From positions 31,813,001-31,877,000 of the forward strand of contig NC_092673.1 of the NCBI RefSeq assembly GCF_964355755.1: a stretch of 64,000 nt of DNA, written 5' to 3'. The DNA comes from Antedon mediterranea. Its lineage: Eukaryota > Echinodermata > Crinoidea > Comatulida > Antedonidae. Shown here piece by piece: positions 10,003 through 22,001 of the stretch; the stretch's first letter is position 1; each line of letters starts with the position of its first letter. Under the pieces are notes generated by a model. The model searched no databases. It saw nothing but the letters and a program-made list of their open reading frames with translations, and was not told the DNA's origin. The position numbers were made by a program, and so were the translations under genes.

Positions 10003-12309
10003 TACGCCGTGGTTAGGATTCCGGCACCTGAACTCAACTGCCCAATCCGACACGCTATTGCGCATGCCCAGAGCTCTGGGAAGTGAATAATTAATAATTA
10101 AAATACGACTACGCCAGGCGTTAAAATAATTATTATTATATTTATAAGAATATATAAGAATAAGAATCATTATCTATCTAAGAATCGTAATAATGCTGTA
10201 ATTAGTCCGACCCCGACTTCCCGAACAGTTTTTTCACACATCCACGCCGCGGTGTGGCTGCCGTCAACAAATCAACTTGTGATTGCATGTTATGTACACT
10301 TATGTACACACACAGTATAATGCGTTATATGAAATCTTTTATTTTGTACTTGAAAAATCATAAACTAGTCATGTAATTATATAATTCATAATTATTTATA
10401 TGAAGTTTATAAATATGAATGAAGCGACCACTTTTTAATTACAAAATAAATAGGCCCACTGGTCACGTCTAACTGGTAGGCCTACTATTACTATTAGTGG
10501 ATCCCGTTAGTAGGCATCTAGGCCAAAGATTATAGTTCGCTGTGTGGCGCAGCTATGAAATGACCCATCGCTAGCTGTTGACATGATAACAAAGATAGTG
10601 TAGTAGGAAGATGTTACACTTCCTATTCGTTCAATGCAAATAAAAGCGAGACAACATGGAGCTAAATTTAAAGGGCGCCTCGCACGTCGAGTAGGGATAC
10701 GGAAAGTTATTGTATAGGAAATAGGCTATTATAACAGTAGAATAATATGATTGTAAAATTAAGATTTAATACGAATTAACATATAAAATGTAATGTTATC
10801 TTTATAGAAAGTGCAAATGAATCATATTTATATGTTTTGGAATACAAATTTGTGTTTCAATTACCTGGAATTGTTTAGGTACCTGGAATTTATCTACCCG
10901 TATTATTTCTTTTATTTTAATGTTTTTATTTGCAAATCAATTGAACTTTTTAAAATTATTTAATATTAATTGTTTATCATTGGACATAGAAAATTTAATA
11001 CCTAGCTTTAGAAACACTTCTTCATCAGAGTGAATAAATATATTAGGAGCCTAGTGGTAAATAGGCCTACAATGTGTATGCCTATATAATAATCCATTAC
11101 GTATGGTTTATTTCTAAGGGTAATAAAAGAGAATAGGTAGTATGGCATGTAATCAATAATCAATCAATCAATCAATATTTATTATAATCAATAATATTAT
11201 ACAAATAGTCGATCTGCATAAACTGAATACGGTACCAGTAGGCTTGAACATTATAGGAATTCAGGACTACGAGTATGTTTTTTTACTGAAAAAAAACCAA
11301 TTATTGTTAATTATCTATTAATTTTAATAATTTAATAATACTGTAACTAATTATTATATTATGCTTGTAACACTACAAACTTTCTTGCATTCATCGTAAT
11401 TGTATATGCCCTGATTATGTAACGCCTAACAATATTGATAATATTAATTATAAGCCAATAAGTTCATTATTGGTAAGGTTTTATCAAGGAAAAAATATCC
11501 GCGTGGAGGCCTACTTTACCCTCTTTTATACTACCCTTACAAAAAATGTTCTATCTATAGAAGTTTTAGAATTCTATGTTAATTCTATAGAAACAGATAC
11601 CTAATTTCTATAGAAACGAATTTACAGATTCTACCCCTAGAGTTTTAATTTATAGAAATTGCAGAAGAATTGCTATAATTTATTCATAAATCATATATTG
11701 TTTGTCAACAACAATACTGTATACTGTAAAATTAGCATTATGACTTCAGACTTATTGGGGTTTACCAAGATAGGTAAGAGTTTTTATGGGTACGGGTTGG
11801 TTTGGGTACGGGTTGGTTTGGGTACGGGTTGGTTTGGGTACGGGTTGGTTTGGGTACGAGATGACCACCATCCATTCATGAATGCGTCTACAGGCGCGCG
11901 TAAGCCTCCTCCTGATCCTAGCTCAGTGTTTACAGTCATGTCATGACAAAACTCACTCCAAATAAATGTATTAACAATTAAAAAGATCCAAAAACAGTAT
12001 GAAAACATCATATTAATTTTTAACTTTGTATAATAAAGACAAAAAAGAAGTTTTTGTTGGTTTTTTGTGGCTTATTTTTACAATTTATTGCCGAAAACAC
12101 CATTTTCATTGGGCTTTGCCATTGCGTTCCTCATGTTTCAGATTCGTCTATCCCTACTCGTCGTGAGAGGTTCTCATCTTCCTACTACACTATCTTTGAT
12201 GATAAGTATAGAGTCGCCAATTACCTTGCTCTGGACATGCGCAATAGCGTGTCGGATTCCCTAACGCTAGGCAGTTGAGTTCCGGTGTCGGAATCCTAAC
12301 CACGGCGTA
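10003..12309. repeat. Inverted repeat pair bounding a 2.3-kb AT-rich segment
   Basis: The left arm (10003-10076, TACGCCGTGGTTAGGATTCC inward) is repeated in reverse complement at 12229-12309, over about 75 bp with a few differences and a short insertion in the right arm. Both arms abut AGGCCTA-rich DNA. This could be a DNA transposon with terminal repeats, or two copies of a short repeat in opposite orientation. No transposase frame is visible between the arms. Confidence 0.5.
11788..11858 (+). repeat. 16-bp tandem repeat (GGGTACGGGTTGGTTT) x4.4
   Basis: Four perfect 16-bp units plus a partial fifth, in DNA with no recognised gene. Confidence 0.9.
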
Positions 12310-12329
12310 AAAGCTATATGATGGCTTTT

Positions 12330-12735
12330 AATTTTAAAGGCATTGGCTAGGCCTAGCTAGCTAGCTAGGCTAGGGCCAGGCCTAGGCTAGCCCTATCTTC
12401 AGAATGATGACTGGACATCGCTGATTTCAGCACTATAATCCAGTGTGTTTGCAGCTTACGGTACGCCACGTGTGTTCGGTTTTATTTATTTATCTATGAA
12501 CTTTTTATGAATTTATCAAGGGCTTGCTCAATCAAATGCGGCTTTTTGAGAGAGAGAGCCTACCTAGGCTAGGCTAGCTAGGCCTAGGCCTACTTCCTTT
12601 TTGGCCCTAGGCCAATCTAATCTTCTATCTAGTAGGCCTAATAAGCTCTGTTCTGTAGTAGTAGCCCTATCTAGAACTACTATAGGCTAGAGCCTGACCA
12701 GGCTATCAAGTAAGGTAGGCCTAGTAGCTCAAATC
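12330..12735. repeat. AGGCCTAG-rich low-complexity DNA
   Basis: Overlapping GGCCTAG/CTAGCTAG words occur at 12340-12400 and 12560-12730. The same composition recurs at 9930-9990, 32085-32115, 49010-49760 and 63545-63680, so it is a genome-wide low-complexity family. The first exon of HSD17B10 was sought here and not found. Confidence 0.6.
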
Positions 12736-12872
12736 GTGATCTTATAAGCTTTTATTTATAACTTGTCAGCGTCTAAACAACCAGAAATTTGCCATTGAAT
12801 ATAAAATAAAATATTCTATAAAAATAAAATATAAATATTAATAAATAACAATTTCGTTTTTTTGTACTGTAG

Positions 12873-14498
12873 GGTTTGGTTGGCCTTGTGACTGGCGGGG
12901 CATCGGGTCTTGGTAAGGGAACAGCTACCAGACTTGTCCGTCAAGGTGCTCAAGTTGTGATTGCTGACCTGCCTAACTCACCTGGCAAAGAAATTGCTGA
13001 AGAACTAGGAGAGAACTGTAGATTCGCTGCTGCAGATGTATGTATCAATCAATTATAAATTATTATTTAATAAATTTTATGAACATATATTCGGTCAAAA
13101 GAATCATTTAGTCTCAAGAAATATCATTAGCTTATTTTCCTGAATTCACTTATAGATGATTACCCCGGTCTACTAGAGTAGTAGTACATCACATCCACTG
13201 AAAATAACTAGGCTCTCTTGGAGACCAGTCTTTGACTGAAGAGGTCACTCAATAAACCTTTCTTTCTGATGCTTTTGAAAAATGATCTTTCTTAAAAAAG
13301 GGGATATCCATGATGCAAATAATGATCTGTACTTTCGTGCTGTATTTTTATTTTCAGGTAACATCAGAAGATGACGTGAAGAATGCCATTGCCTTAGCGA
13401 AGAGTTCATTTGGAAAGGTTGACATTGCAGTTAACTGTGCTGGTATTGGTATCGCATTGAAGACATACAATTTTAATAAAGGCAGAGCACATCTATTGCA
13501 TGAGTTCCAACGGGTTTTATTGGTATATATTCAAAATATTCAGTTAACAAATACCTCCTTTCTTGATCAAAAGAATGATTCATGTCAAATTATTTTATCT
13601 GTAACTTCAGAACATGAGATATGTATGTAACATTGTAAAGTAATATGTAAAGACACAGGTTTAAAACATCTCTAAATGCCAATTTTCACAGACGGGCAGT
13701 ACTAATGGTATTAAAAATATAGAATCTATGTTATTCATTATGACCATTTTATACAAATAACGCAAAGCGGACGGGCGGTTTCCGCTCAGGATAGATAATA
13801 GATTCTATGTGGGGGAAGCTACAGTTTTCCGCTGACCGTTACCGCTCGTCTGTGTAAATTGGGCCTTATGTTTCTTCGTAGGTGAACGCAGCAGGCTCCT
13901 TCAATGTTATTCGTTTGGTCGTTGGTGAAATGGGTAAAAATGAACCAGATGCTGATGGGTTACGCGGTGTTATAGTGAACACAGCGAGTGTAGCGGCGTA
14001 CGATGGTCAGAGGGGACAGGCGGCTTACTCGGCCTCTAAGGGTGCTATTGTTGGAATGACTCTACCAATTGCTAGGGATCTGGCAAGTCAGGGGATACGA
14101 GTTAACACTATAGCTCCAGGTAAGGTCAAGGGTTGCGGTACCAATTCATATTGATTATTTTATTGACCAGGTCACAAATGAATTTATTTATTGCGGTATA
14201 TTGTAATACAGTAAAATTTCCAAAGCAGTAGCTCATGCTATGAATGAAAAATCTAAAAAGTTAAAATCACAATAGCAAAGACCAGAATGAACAAATTTTT
14301 TTTTCAGGATTATTTGATACCCCCTTGTTAGCAAGTCTTTCGAAGAAGGTGCGAACGTTTCTTGGACGTACTGTACCCTTTCCTAGTCGCTTCGGTAGCC
14401 CTGAGGAATATGCACACCTGGTAGAGAGTATAGTGGCTAATCCAATGATGAATGGAGAAGTTGTACGACTCGATGGAGCGTTACGTATGCAGCCTTGA
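12873..14498 (+). CDS. HSD17B10: 3-hydroxyacyl-CoA dehydrogenase type 2 (HSD17B10), 4 exons seen
   Basis: Exons are 12873-13037, 13358-13522, 13882-14119 and 14308-14498 (stop TGA 14496-14498), all with AG/GT borders and phases 0, 0, 1. They give 252 residues against 261 in the human protein, so only a short first exon (about 9-10 residues) is missing; I could not place it upstream. It is a short-chain dehydrogenase with the NAD-binding motif TGGASGLG at its start, an NCAG motif in the second exon, catalytic Ser (NTASVAA) and YSASK (Tyr/Lys) in the third, and the family's C-terminal ending [10 protein letters not shown]. In animals this mitochondrial matrix enzyme oxidises 2-methyl-3-hydroxybutyryl-CoA in isoleucine breakdown and is also a subunit of mitochondrial RNase P (known). 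The reading frame is open, so the copy looks functional. Intron 2-3 carries a MITE. Confidence 0.95.
13678..13864. mobile_element. 187-bp MITE in HSD17B10 intron
   Basis: Imperfect terminal inverted repeats of about 20 bp (left GCCAATTTTCACAGACGGGC, right arm its complement with two changes) enclose a non-coding core with internal CCGCTC/GAGCGG-like words. Its right end stops 17 nt before the first base of the downstream exon (13882). Class not assigned. Confidence 0.65.
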
Positions 14499-14811
14499 GA
14501 ATTTTAATAATTTGAACAAAAAATTAAATCAATACATTTTGAAATTAAAGATCTAGCTGGTAAATTATGAATTACCAAATAGTATTGAGGTTAGTGTGAA
14601 TATCATCATTAGTAAAATGTCTCTCTATTTTACAAGAGGTTCCTCTTAGTATGCATAAAGGATAGCATGAGAACGAGGGCTGGTTCTTTAACATATCTTC
14701 TACTACAGTATAACTGGTTCAACCACTCCAAACCTAATACAGTACACTATAGTTACTTGTCCATGAAAAAGAAAATCATGAAAAAATAATAAATGATGTA
14801 TGAAAATAAAC

Positions 14812-16620
14812 TTTCTCTCTAGTGGACAGTTGGGCTATCTTTTACGTTATAACAAATATTGGCACGTTTTTGGGAGATGGAATCAACGGCTTATCTGATG
14901 TTTATATAGAACGTACCTGTTGTTATAATTTGTAATGATCCATATAAATGTACTAAATACAAATTTATGTAAAGATGCCCTTTAACTCTCTCTGGCGGAC
15001 AATTCAGTTACACAAGGTGTAGGCTTCCCTTCACACCATACCCGCGCCCCCCGCACTGGTGGAAAAATTGCATATTAGGCATATCTTTAGGCCTATTAAA
15101 ACAAACTGCATTTCTCTGCTATTTTTAATCGGACATTAAAAAACGATACGATGTATAATCAAGACTCATAATTTGTCACCGTCTGGAAGTAGGCCTATCA
15201 CATTAAAAAATTAAATGTATATCATATTTTTTTCGGTGACAGAATATTGTAATTCAATAATTCAAACTCTCTCTTTAGTGGATAGTTGGGCTATATTTTA
15301 TGTTATAACAAATATTGGCACGTTTTTGGGCGATGAAATCAACGGTTTATTTGATGTTTATTGTATAACGTACCGGTTGCCTGTTATAATTTGTAATTGA
15401 TCCATATAAATGTAAATTAATGTAAAGATGCCCTTAAAAGTTCTCTCTGGCGGACACTGTTACAGTTACACACAATGTAGGCATATCCATTCAAACCATA
15501 CCCCCTCCCACCTCCTCCGTTTAACATATTATCGACCAAACATTAACTCCCCCCCCCCCTCCCCATCTAAGCTCAATTACACGATCACACCTACTAGACA
15601 AATTATTAATTTAGTTAAAAAAGTCAAAAACTCCCACTGGTGGACAAACTACATATTAGATAGTTAAGTTAAAACTATTATATTATAGGGGTACAATCTG
15701 TCACAGGGGTACCTAATATTCTAGACAGTCGACCGTAATAATTGCACCCCCTATAATAGATAGTTATTAAACTGTTATAGGGTGTTCAATTTGTACGGGG
15801 GTACCTTTTATATACTGTCGACCGTGATATATTTTATCCCTTGGTGTATATAGATACTGGAAGGGTATAATACGTGGATACAATATTTTTAGACTCCCAG
15901 CATTGGATTTTATATCCATTTGCAAAAAACATGACAAAAGGAGAGGACAAAGAATTAAAGATGTATTGTCCCCCTTAAAAAATATTTTTTAGTGGGATTA
16001 ACATGATTAAAACTAAAAAATAACCTATTCAAAGTCTGATTTAATTAATTTGTAATTTAATGTTATTGGGGGACAATACATCTTTAATTTTGTTATATAC
16101 ATTATTTGATTGAAGACAGTGTTTAGTTTTCGAGATCCTGGTGGTATAGGTACAATGCGGTATGTGTCCATCTTATCTGACCAATTGAACTATTGTGGTT
16201 TAGTGTTAAAATAATTAACATTTTAAATCGTATTTTTCTAACACACAAAAAAAAGTGCAATCTGTCACGGGGGTACCAAATATTAAAGACAATCCGTAAT
16301 ATATTGCACCCCCTATAATAGATGGTTAACTGTTATGTTTGGGGGAGCAATCTGTCGCGGGGGTGGGTAGGCCTACCTATATTGAGAGACAGTCCGATGG
16401 TGTATACCAACGTTAGTTAAGTTAGGGGTTGCAATCTGTCACGGGGGTACATCAGACAGTCCGAAATATATCTATTCCTTTATTATAGTATTAACTGAGA
16501 GTGAATCAGACGTTCGAAAAAATAAATAATACAATAATAATTCAATTCAACTTTTATTTCAGACAAACTTTCCATAGCAACAAAAGAAATGAAATACAGT
16601 AGGCCTACATTTGATTCCGT
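14812..16620. repeat. Complex dispersed repeat block, copy 2
   Basis: Same order of motifs as 1-2640: 'ctctctagtggacagttggg', the 'tggtggacaaactacat' phrase, then CAATCTGTCACGGGGGTACC-type motifs (about 15690-16445), ending at the shared 'aggcctacatttgattc' phrase. It is shorter than copy 1, which has extra tandem units, and it carries a MITE insertion at 15959-16083. No gene seen. Confidence 0.8.
15955..16087. mobile_element. 125-bp TTAA-flanked MITE with perfect 16-bp TIRs
   Basis: AGATGTATTGTCCCCC (15959-15974) and its exact reverse complement (16068-16083) are flanked on both sides by TTAA (15955-15958, 16084-16087). The corresponding point of repeat copy 1 (about 1665) has no insert. 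A TTAA target is typical of piggyBac- and Kolobok-type elements; the 125-bp body encodes nothing. Confidence 0.9.
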
Positions 16621-17874
16621 AACCATCAACAAAACTAAATTATAATGAATTATTAATTAAAGACAGTGTGCAGTTTTTGTGGTCCATCCAGTACACCGTC
16701 CGTTATCTGACGAATTAGAAATATTATTAATATTATCATTGTAATAAACAAGCAAATATAATCATTTGTTATACAAGAACTACAATGTGGTAGGGTTACT
16801 AGGCCTACAGTAAAAGGTATACCAATTATACGGTTCAGGTGGTGATTTGAATATTCTGTAAAATACCCGTTGATTTCATGGGGTACACCTATTCTAGCCC
16901 GAAAAAATATTATTATATTACAAGAGTGTTGGTGTTACGGATGGGTCTCTAAATAGCTGTGTATCCCCAATTATTATTTCTTTATACACGTGTGTAGGCC
17001 TATGTGATGCATTTAATGTTTTTGGGCCTCTTTAATTGGCGTACGTCCGTTTTCCTTTGTAAAAATAATAATAAACAATTAAACATAATGTCACATGGGC
17101 CTAAAACAACTTAAAATTAAACAAATAATTATAATTATATTAAAGATAAAATTTGGAGAGCGCTATAGGGTGCAAGATAATAATAATAACAATATTTAAT
17201 AATAGGCTTATAATGAGTTATATATGTTTATGAGTATGCCCTTTATCAATGCATGTGAGAGTACTTAAATTTAAAAGTACTAAAATTTTAACAAGCTAAA
17301 ATATTCTGTATCCACAAAACATGCGTAAAATTTGTAGGAGCATGCAACGTATTATTGTTGTAATTCAATAGGGGGTTTACTCTGTTGCGGGATACTAAAA
17401 TTGTAGAACAGTGTCTGTACCACTACCAGAGATATTTCAATGGCTCTGTTATAAATGTAAAAATAGCGCCCTCTGTTGCCAATATTTTCTAATTCGTCAA
17501 TATCACAATAGACAATTGTAAAAGGTCATTTATTAATTAAAAAGAACAAGAAACTACACACAGTATATCAAATACCAGTATAAGTGATAACAATACGAAT
17601 AATTGACGGTCTACCACACTGTAGATACAGTAATTACCCACTGTAAAATGGAATCGTCGGGCAATTTGACAAGGTACCGGTTGGCGGACACAAACTCCCT
17701 CTAGTAGACATACCGCATGGCGGACAGTCTGCAGCAACATGCAATTGGGCTTACCACACATGCCATACATAACATGACATTGGCTAGAGGCTAGGCCAAA
17801 CAATTTTCAAAACTTTCAAATGCTGATTTCTAGCATAAAATAAACTTCTTCTCCTACCTTAAATGCAAGCACAC
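16621..17874. other. AT-rich interval without recognised gene
   Basis: Both strands were read and no conserved exon or RNA was recognised. The interval contains the 'gcatggcggacagtctgcagc' phrase (about 17713) shared with 9743. Confidence 0.4.
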
Positions 17875-17923
17875 GTTCGATATGAATACAGCTACTACTG
17901 TAGTAGCTGTATTCATATCGAAC
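17875..17923. repeat. Perfect 49-bp palindrome
   Basis: The left arm 17875-17898 (starting GTTCGATATGAATACAGC) is exactly complementary to 17900-17923 around the single base at 17899. It has cruciform or hairpin potential. Confidence 0.95.
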
Positions 17924-18417
17924 TCTTCTAATAGTACTAGAAGATCTCTTTCAAATGAATTTAATACTAAGTCGAGAGAATTTGTAAAAAGATGTTGTCT
18001 GTTGGCAACATCTTATCATTGTTGTGAATGTGTGAAACATGTGTTGAGAAGTCAGATATTAATTACGTCACTTTCCAATGCTCTGATTGTTCAACAATTT
18101 GAACACTGTAGTGACGTCATCAGTGCTCTCAGTGCTCTGATTGGTCAAATTAGGCCATTGAATTGAACAACTCATTGTTCCAATTCTACAGCACACATTG
18201 GGTTATTTGTAGCGCAAAATCCACGGCCCGATCTTCTCTGTCAAAAAAACAAAAAAACGCAAAAGAAATTGGAACGGTCCGCGTGGGGTCATTAAAAAGT
18301 CGTGTGGGGTAATTAAATTCTCATGAATAAACATGAGCAATGTCTGTGAGGGGCCCCGTTGCAGGCAAATGCTCGAAAATAATTCCCTGTTAGCTAAACA
18401 CAACTCCCTGGCTAAAC

Positions 18418-18850
18418 TTTAAGAAAAGTTTTTACTTTTGAAAAAAAAAGAGGGCGGGCTTTACACTGCTTTTGCTAATAATTCTTTTTGATAGGTTTAT
18501 TGTGTAACAGGATTTATTTATTTAAACAACAAAACATACCCTGTGTACTACGGTACAAAGATGTTTTGTTGGAAAAATGTGTTGTAACTAGGATTTTTTA
18601 ATATAATCAACAAAAATCATACAGTTATTAATAATTATTTATTTTTATTTAAGAAAAGTTTTAACTTTAAAAAAAAATATATATATATATACTATACACT
18701 GCTTTTATTAATTGTTTGGTAGGAATATTATGTAACCAGGATTTATTTAAACAACAAAACATACCCTGTACTATAGTACAAAGATTTTTTGTTGAAAATG
18801 TGTTGTAACATACAGTATTTATTAATTTATTTTTATTCTAAAAAGTTTTC
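18418..18850. repeat. Tandem duplication of about 210-230 bp
   Basis: The segment starting 'aagaaaagtttttactttt' near 18420 recurs near 18650 as 'aagaaaagttttaacttt'. Both copies go through 'acaacaaaacataccctgt' and 'gtgttgtaac' in the same order, with many small differences. Confidence 0.8.
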
Positions 18851-18886
18851 CCTCTGCTTTTTTGTAAGGGCTTGGGACCTTCAAAT

Positions 18887-19004
18887 ACAAAGAGCAATGA
18901 TTTGAGAGTAAATTATTGTTAATCATTTAAAAGGTAATTATAATAATAAACTTTAATTATTTTCTTACAAATTACAGAATTCACTACTTTAATCATTGCT
19001 CTTT
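18887..19004. mobile_element. Small MITE-like inverted repeat (118 bp)
   Basis: CAAAGAGCAATGATT at the left end is matched by its reverse complement AATCATTGCTCTTTG at the right end, enclosing about 90 bp of AT-rich DNA. No convincing target duplication. Confidence 0.45.
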
Positions 19005-19308
19005 GCATTCGGCAGCATTAAAAACTTTTTTTTAGTGTCGTGCAGTGACTGGACATCAATTCCGCAGAATCAATTCCAAGTTTTGATGGCATTTCCTCCA
19101 CCAAGGGTATTACAGACACGATATACCCAAATTCGGGTGTACGGGGGAACCCATTCCAGGTTTTTATACACCGCCCAGTATTCGGTGTTGGCGATAGCTG
19201 GCTGTACTGTCCGACACCCGAAGATGCCACGCCACAGTAGCAACAAAGTTGGCCAGACACTCGGCTAAATTCTGTCACATACACACACTATTTCCGCAAA
19301 GTCAGAAT

Positions 19309-22001
19309 TTATTTCTTCTGCTGTTTACGGAGGCGACGTTGAGCAGCCATAGCAGTTTTCCACTCTTCCATGGTTTGATTTGACTTAGCAGCACAATACC
19401 AAGTCCCGTAATACTGAGCGTGGTTTTCCATCAGTCTCGGTTGTTTGCACTGAGAACACACACTCACTGATGTTCTTGGCTTGTAGCGTTTTACTTGTTT
19501 ACCTTCAGCTATTCTGTTCGCTGCTTGTTTCCTGTAGTAGGCGACGCTTCTAGGTATCGGTGTCTCTACAGGAAGGCTGCTGCTGCTACTGGCTGCAGGG
19601 GCAGATGACGTAGAAGGTAGTGGTGGTATTGCCATCTTACCCGGTGGAACTGGAATTGACGTTTTGTTCCTTACTGTCGCTTGCCCAACAGTGCTCTCTG
19701 GCAGGACAAATGTGAATGATGGAGCGATCGTCGACGTGTATAGCACTGCTGGCTTGATCAAAGGTTCGGGCAAGGCTCTAGAGGTGACAAGCTTGGGTTT
19801 GATTGCAGATATGCCAGATTCCAAGACTTGCCGCTCTTGCTTCTTCGATGTTCTGTTGTACCTGTTGAAAATAAGCAAAATAATTGAAAATGAGATTGTA
19901 TTTATAGCAAAAACACCACCACCACCACAGAAACAGAAAGTAAGAAACTTACCACTGTATCAGTGTGGTACGGTTTATTTCCATCAACTGAAGCGGAGCA
20001 AACGACGAAAGGTGTCCGTTCGTTAGCACTTTGCGACGGATGTTCTTGTAACCCTTGACGATGAGGGGCCAGCGCTGCGATCGGTTGCCTCCGACTGAGA
20101 TGACGGTAGATGGGTAGGCTTCACAGTTTTGTTATAAGGCACTCCATGTACCGATTACAGTCTGGCCATTGGGCTGGTCCGGTGTTTTGACCCAAGAAGC
20201 ATCTGTAATATTTAAAAAGAATATTGTATTAACATTTGATTAAATTAACATCAACTCGCATTCATCACATCAACCAACAAATTGAACAAAAAGTAGAAAA
20301 CTGTCTTACCGTCTAGTGCTTTCGACACCTGGGATTACAGTCGTTTTACTCCTTTTGAACCTGCCCTTGGACAGGTAATCTTGATGTCGTGATTGGCGTT
20401 TGATGATTTTGTCATAAGGGTCGAGGTTGTTCCATAGCTGTGTAATCTGCTCGGCTTGAGTTTTACTTATGACCCCACTGTCTTCTTTGAACTGGAATAG
20501 ACAGTCGGCCAGGGCTTCTACCTTTGCATACCCTGAGATGTTGTCCGGTCCTGCAGAATCCTCGAGCTCCTGTAATTGTTTTGAATGTGAATTTTAAAAT
20601 GTTTTCCGTATATTTATGACACTCAAAGGGAAGAGGGAAAAACCAAAAAAAAAGTAAAAGAACAGAACAAACTCATTGTCAACAGTCATTCATTAAAAAT
20701 ATTAGGGTTATATAAGAGACAAGTTCCTTAAAAAATGAAGAGACAAACAAAATATATGTATATACACAATATAATAATATTGATTAAAAAAAAACTACTT
20801 ACAGTGTCGATAGGAGCTGCGTCTTCTTCAGCATCACTACCATCATGTGATGATGGAGGCTGCTGCGGGATCGGCGAGGGTTGCCTAACTTCCGGAGGCG
20901 CACGATGATGACGTCCACCCAATCGGCGAAGTGATGGAGGTTCGTAGTCCGGTTGAGTTTTGTCATCATACCCTTCGTCAACATCGAAAGTGTACACTTC
21001 TTCGTCAAAGTCTGCATCGTCACTTTCATCATCTGAAAAGTGAGTTTCGAGTACTTTGTTCGTTTGGTTGTACAAGTACTCGACTCCGATGAGCTCCCCG
21101 GTGTACTTGATCGGAAGGACAAAACTGTTGTACAACTTCTTACCAAACACTTGCTCTGCCAGTGTGTTCAGGCCATGCTGGTGTAGCCCACTGTATGTGT
21201 TGGGATGTGGGGCTCCAGACTGTGTGGCAGCTACTGCCCGATTTGTGTTCCATCGCATAAGTCCATCCATCAGGTAAGCCTGAAAGTGAACGTCGCTAGC
21301 ACGCTCACCTGTAAAGCAAAACCAAAAATGATTGTTAAAAAACAATAAGTAGTTCCATCGTACAAGTCCATCCATCAGCTTGGAAATGAAAATCAACCTG
21401 TTAAAAAAAATGATTGTTAAAACAGCAGTTACAGTTTCATCACACAAGTCCATAAATCAGGAGGCTTGGAAATAAAATTGTCAGCATGCTCACCTGTTAA
21501 GTAAAGTGGAAAATAAGTAGATATCAAATAATAATGAATACCTGGAATGAACCTGTTGAGGTGAAGATGGAACGATTCCAAGGAAGTGGAGCCTCTTGCA
21601 CAACGGTAGACTGGTAAGGTGACTCCACCCTTGATCATCTCACTGGTTTTAACATAGAGCTGAATGCCTTCTGGGTCCTGAATGCAGGCAACGTGTCGCT
21701 CTTGCGAGTTCCAGATCTCCCAGGTACGGTCAGAGTCCAAGAGTGGGACGCCCAACGTGTCGCGGCCTTCTTCACCATCGAGCGAAGTGAGGAGTTCTCG
21801 GATCAGGTTAGCTGTCTCCCGAGTTCCTCGTGTAGTTCTGCGACAATGCAAAGCAAACTCCCTCTTGCTTGTTTTGCAAGATGATGTCATCTGTCGGGTC
21901 GGAGTGAGCTTTGCTGGCGATGAGCTGTCCACGCTTGGCACGCTTCAGGCTTAATTGCTGATGTTACCTGCCCACTACTGCCATGTTTGCGTCGTGTATG
22001 A
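19309..22001 (-). pseudogene. Frame-broken multi-exon gene of an uncharacterised multicopy family
   Basis: Minus-strand exons with good AG/GT borders: 22001-21542, 21308-20803, 20569-20310, 20202-19953, 19861-19309 (stop). Legible segments are a QDPEGIQLYVKT region, then VYRCARGSTSLESFHLHLNR joined across the first intron to a VHFQAYLMDGL segment, an acidic/proline-rich linker, a KGRFKRSK..PGVEST region, LIVKGYKNIRRKVL..LIQWYNRTSKKQER, and a C-terminal Cys-rich tail (CSQC..H..YYG..YC). From memory, similar modules recur as multicopy uncharacterised proteins in fish and invertebrate genomes; a transposon origin is likely but unproven. Three frame changes are visible: near 21945 (AIK to LKRAKRG), about 21800-21850, and at 20121-20127, where CTGTGAA appears to lack two bases. 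The N-terminal part is not in view. Best read as a decayed copy. Confidence 0.6.

Noticed and set aside
10600-10700. ATGGAGCTAAATTTAAAG as first exon of HSD17B10
   Set aside because: Residues would fit the N-terminus, but no GT donor follows and the distance and context give no support.
19018-19284. ORFs on both strands downstream of the 19.3-kb gene
   Set aside because: No family features and no splice borders; possibly 3' UTR of the decayed gene.
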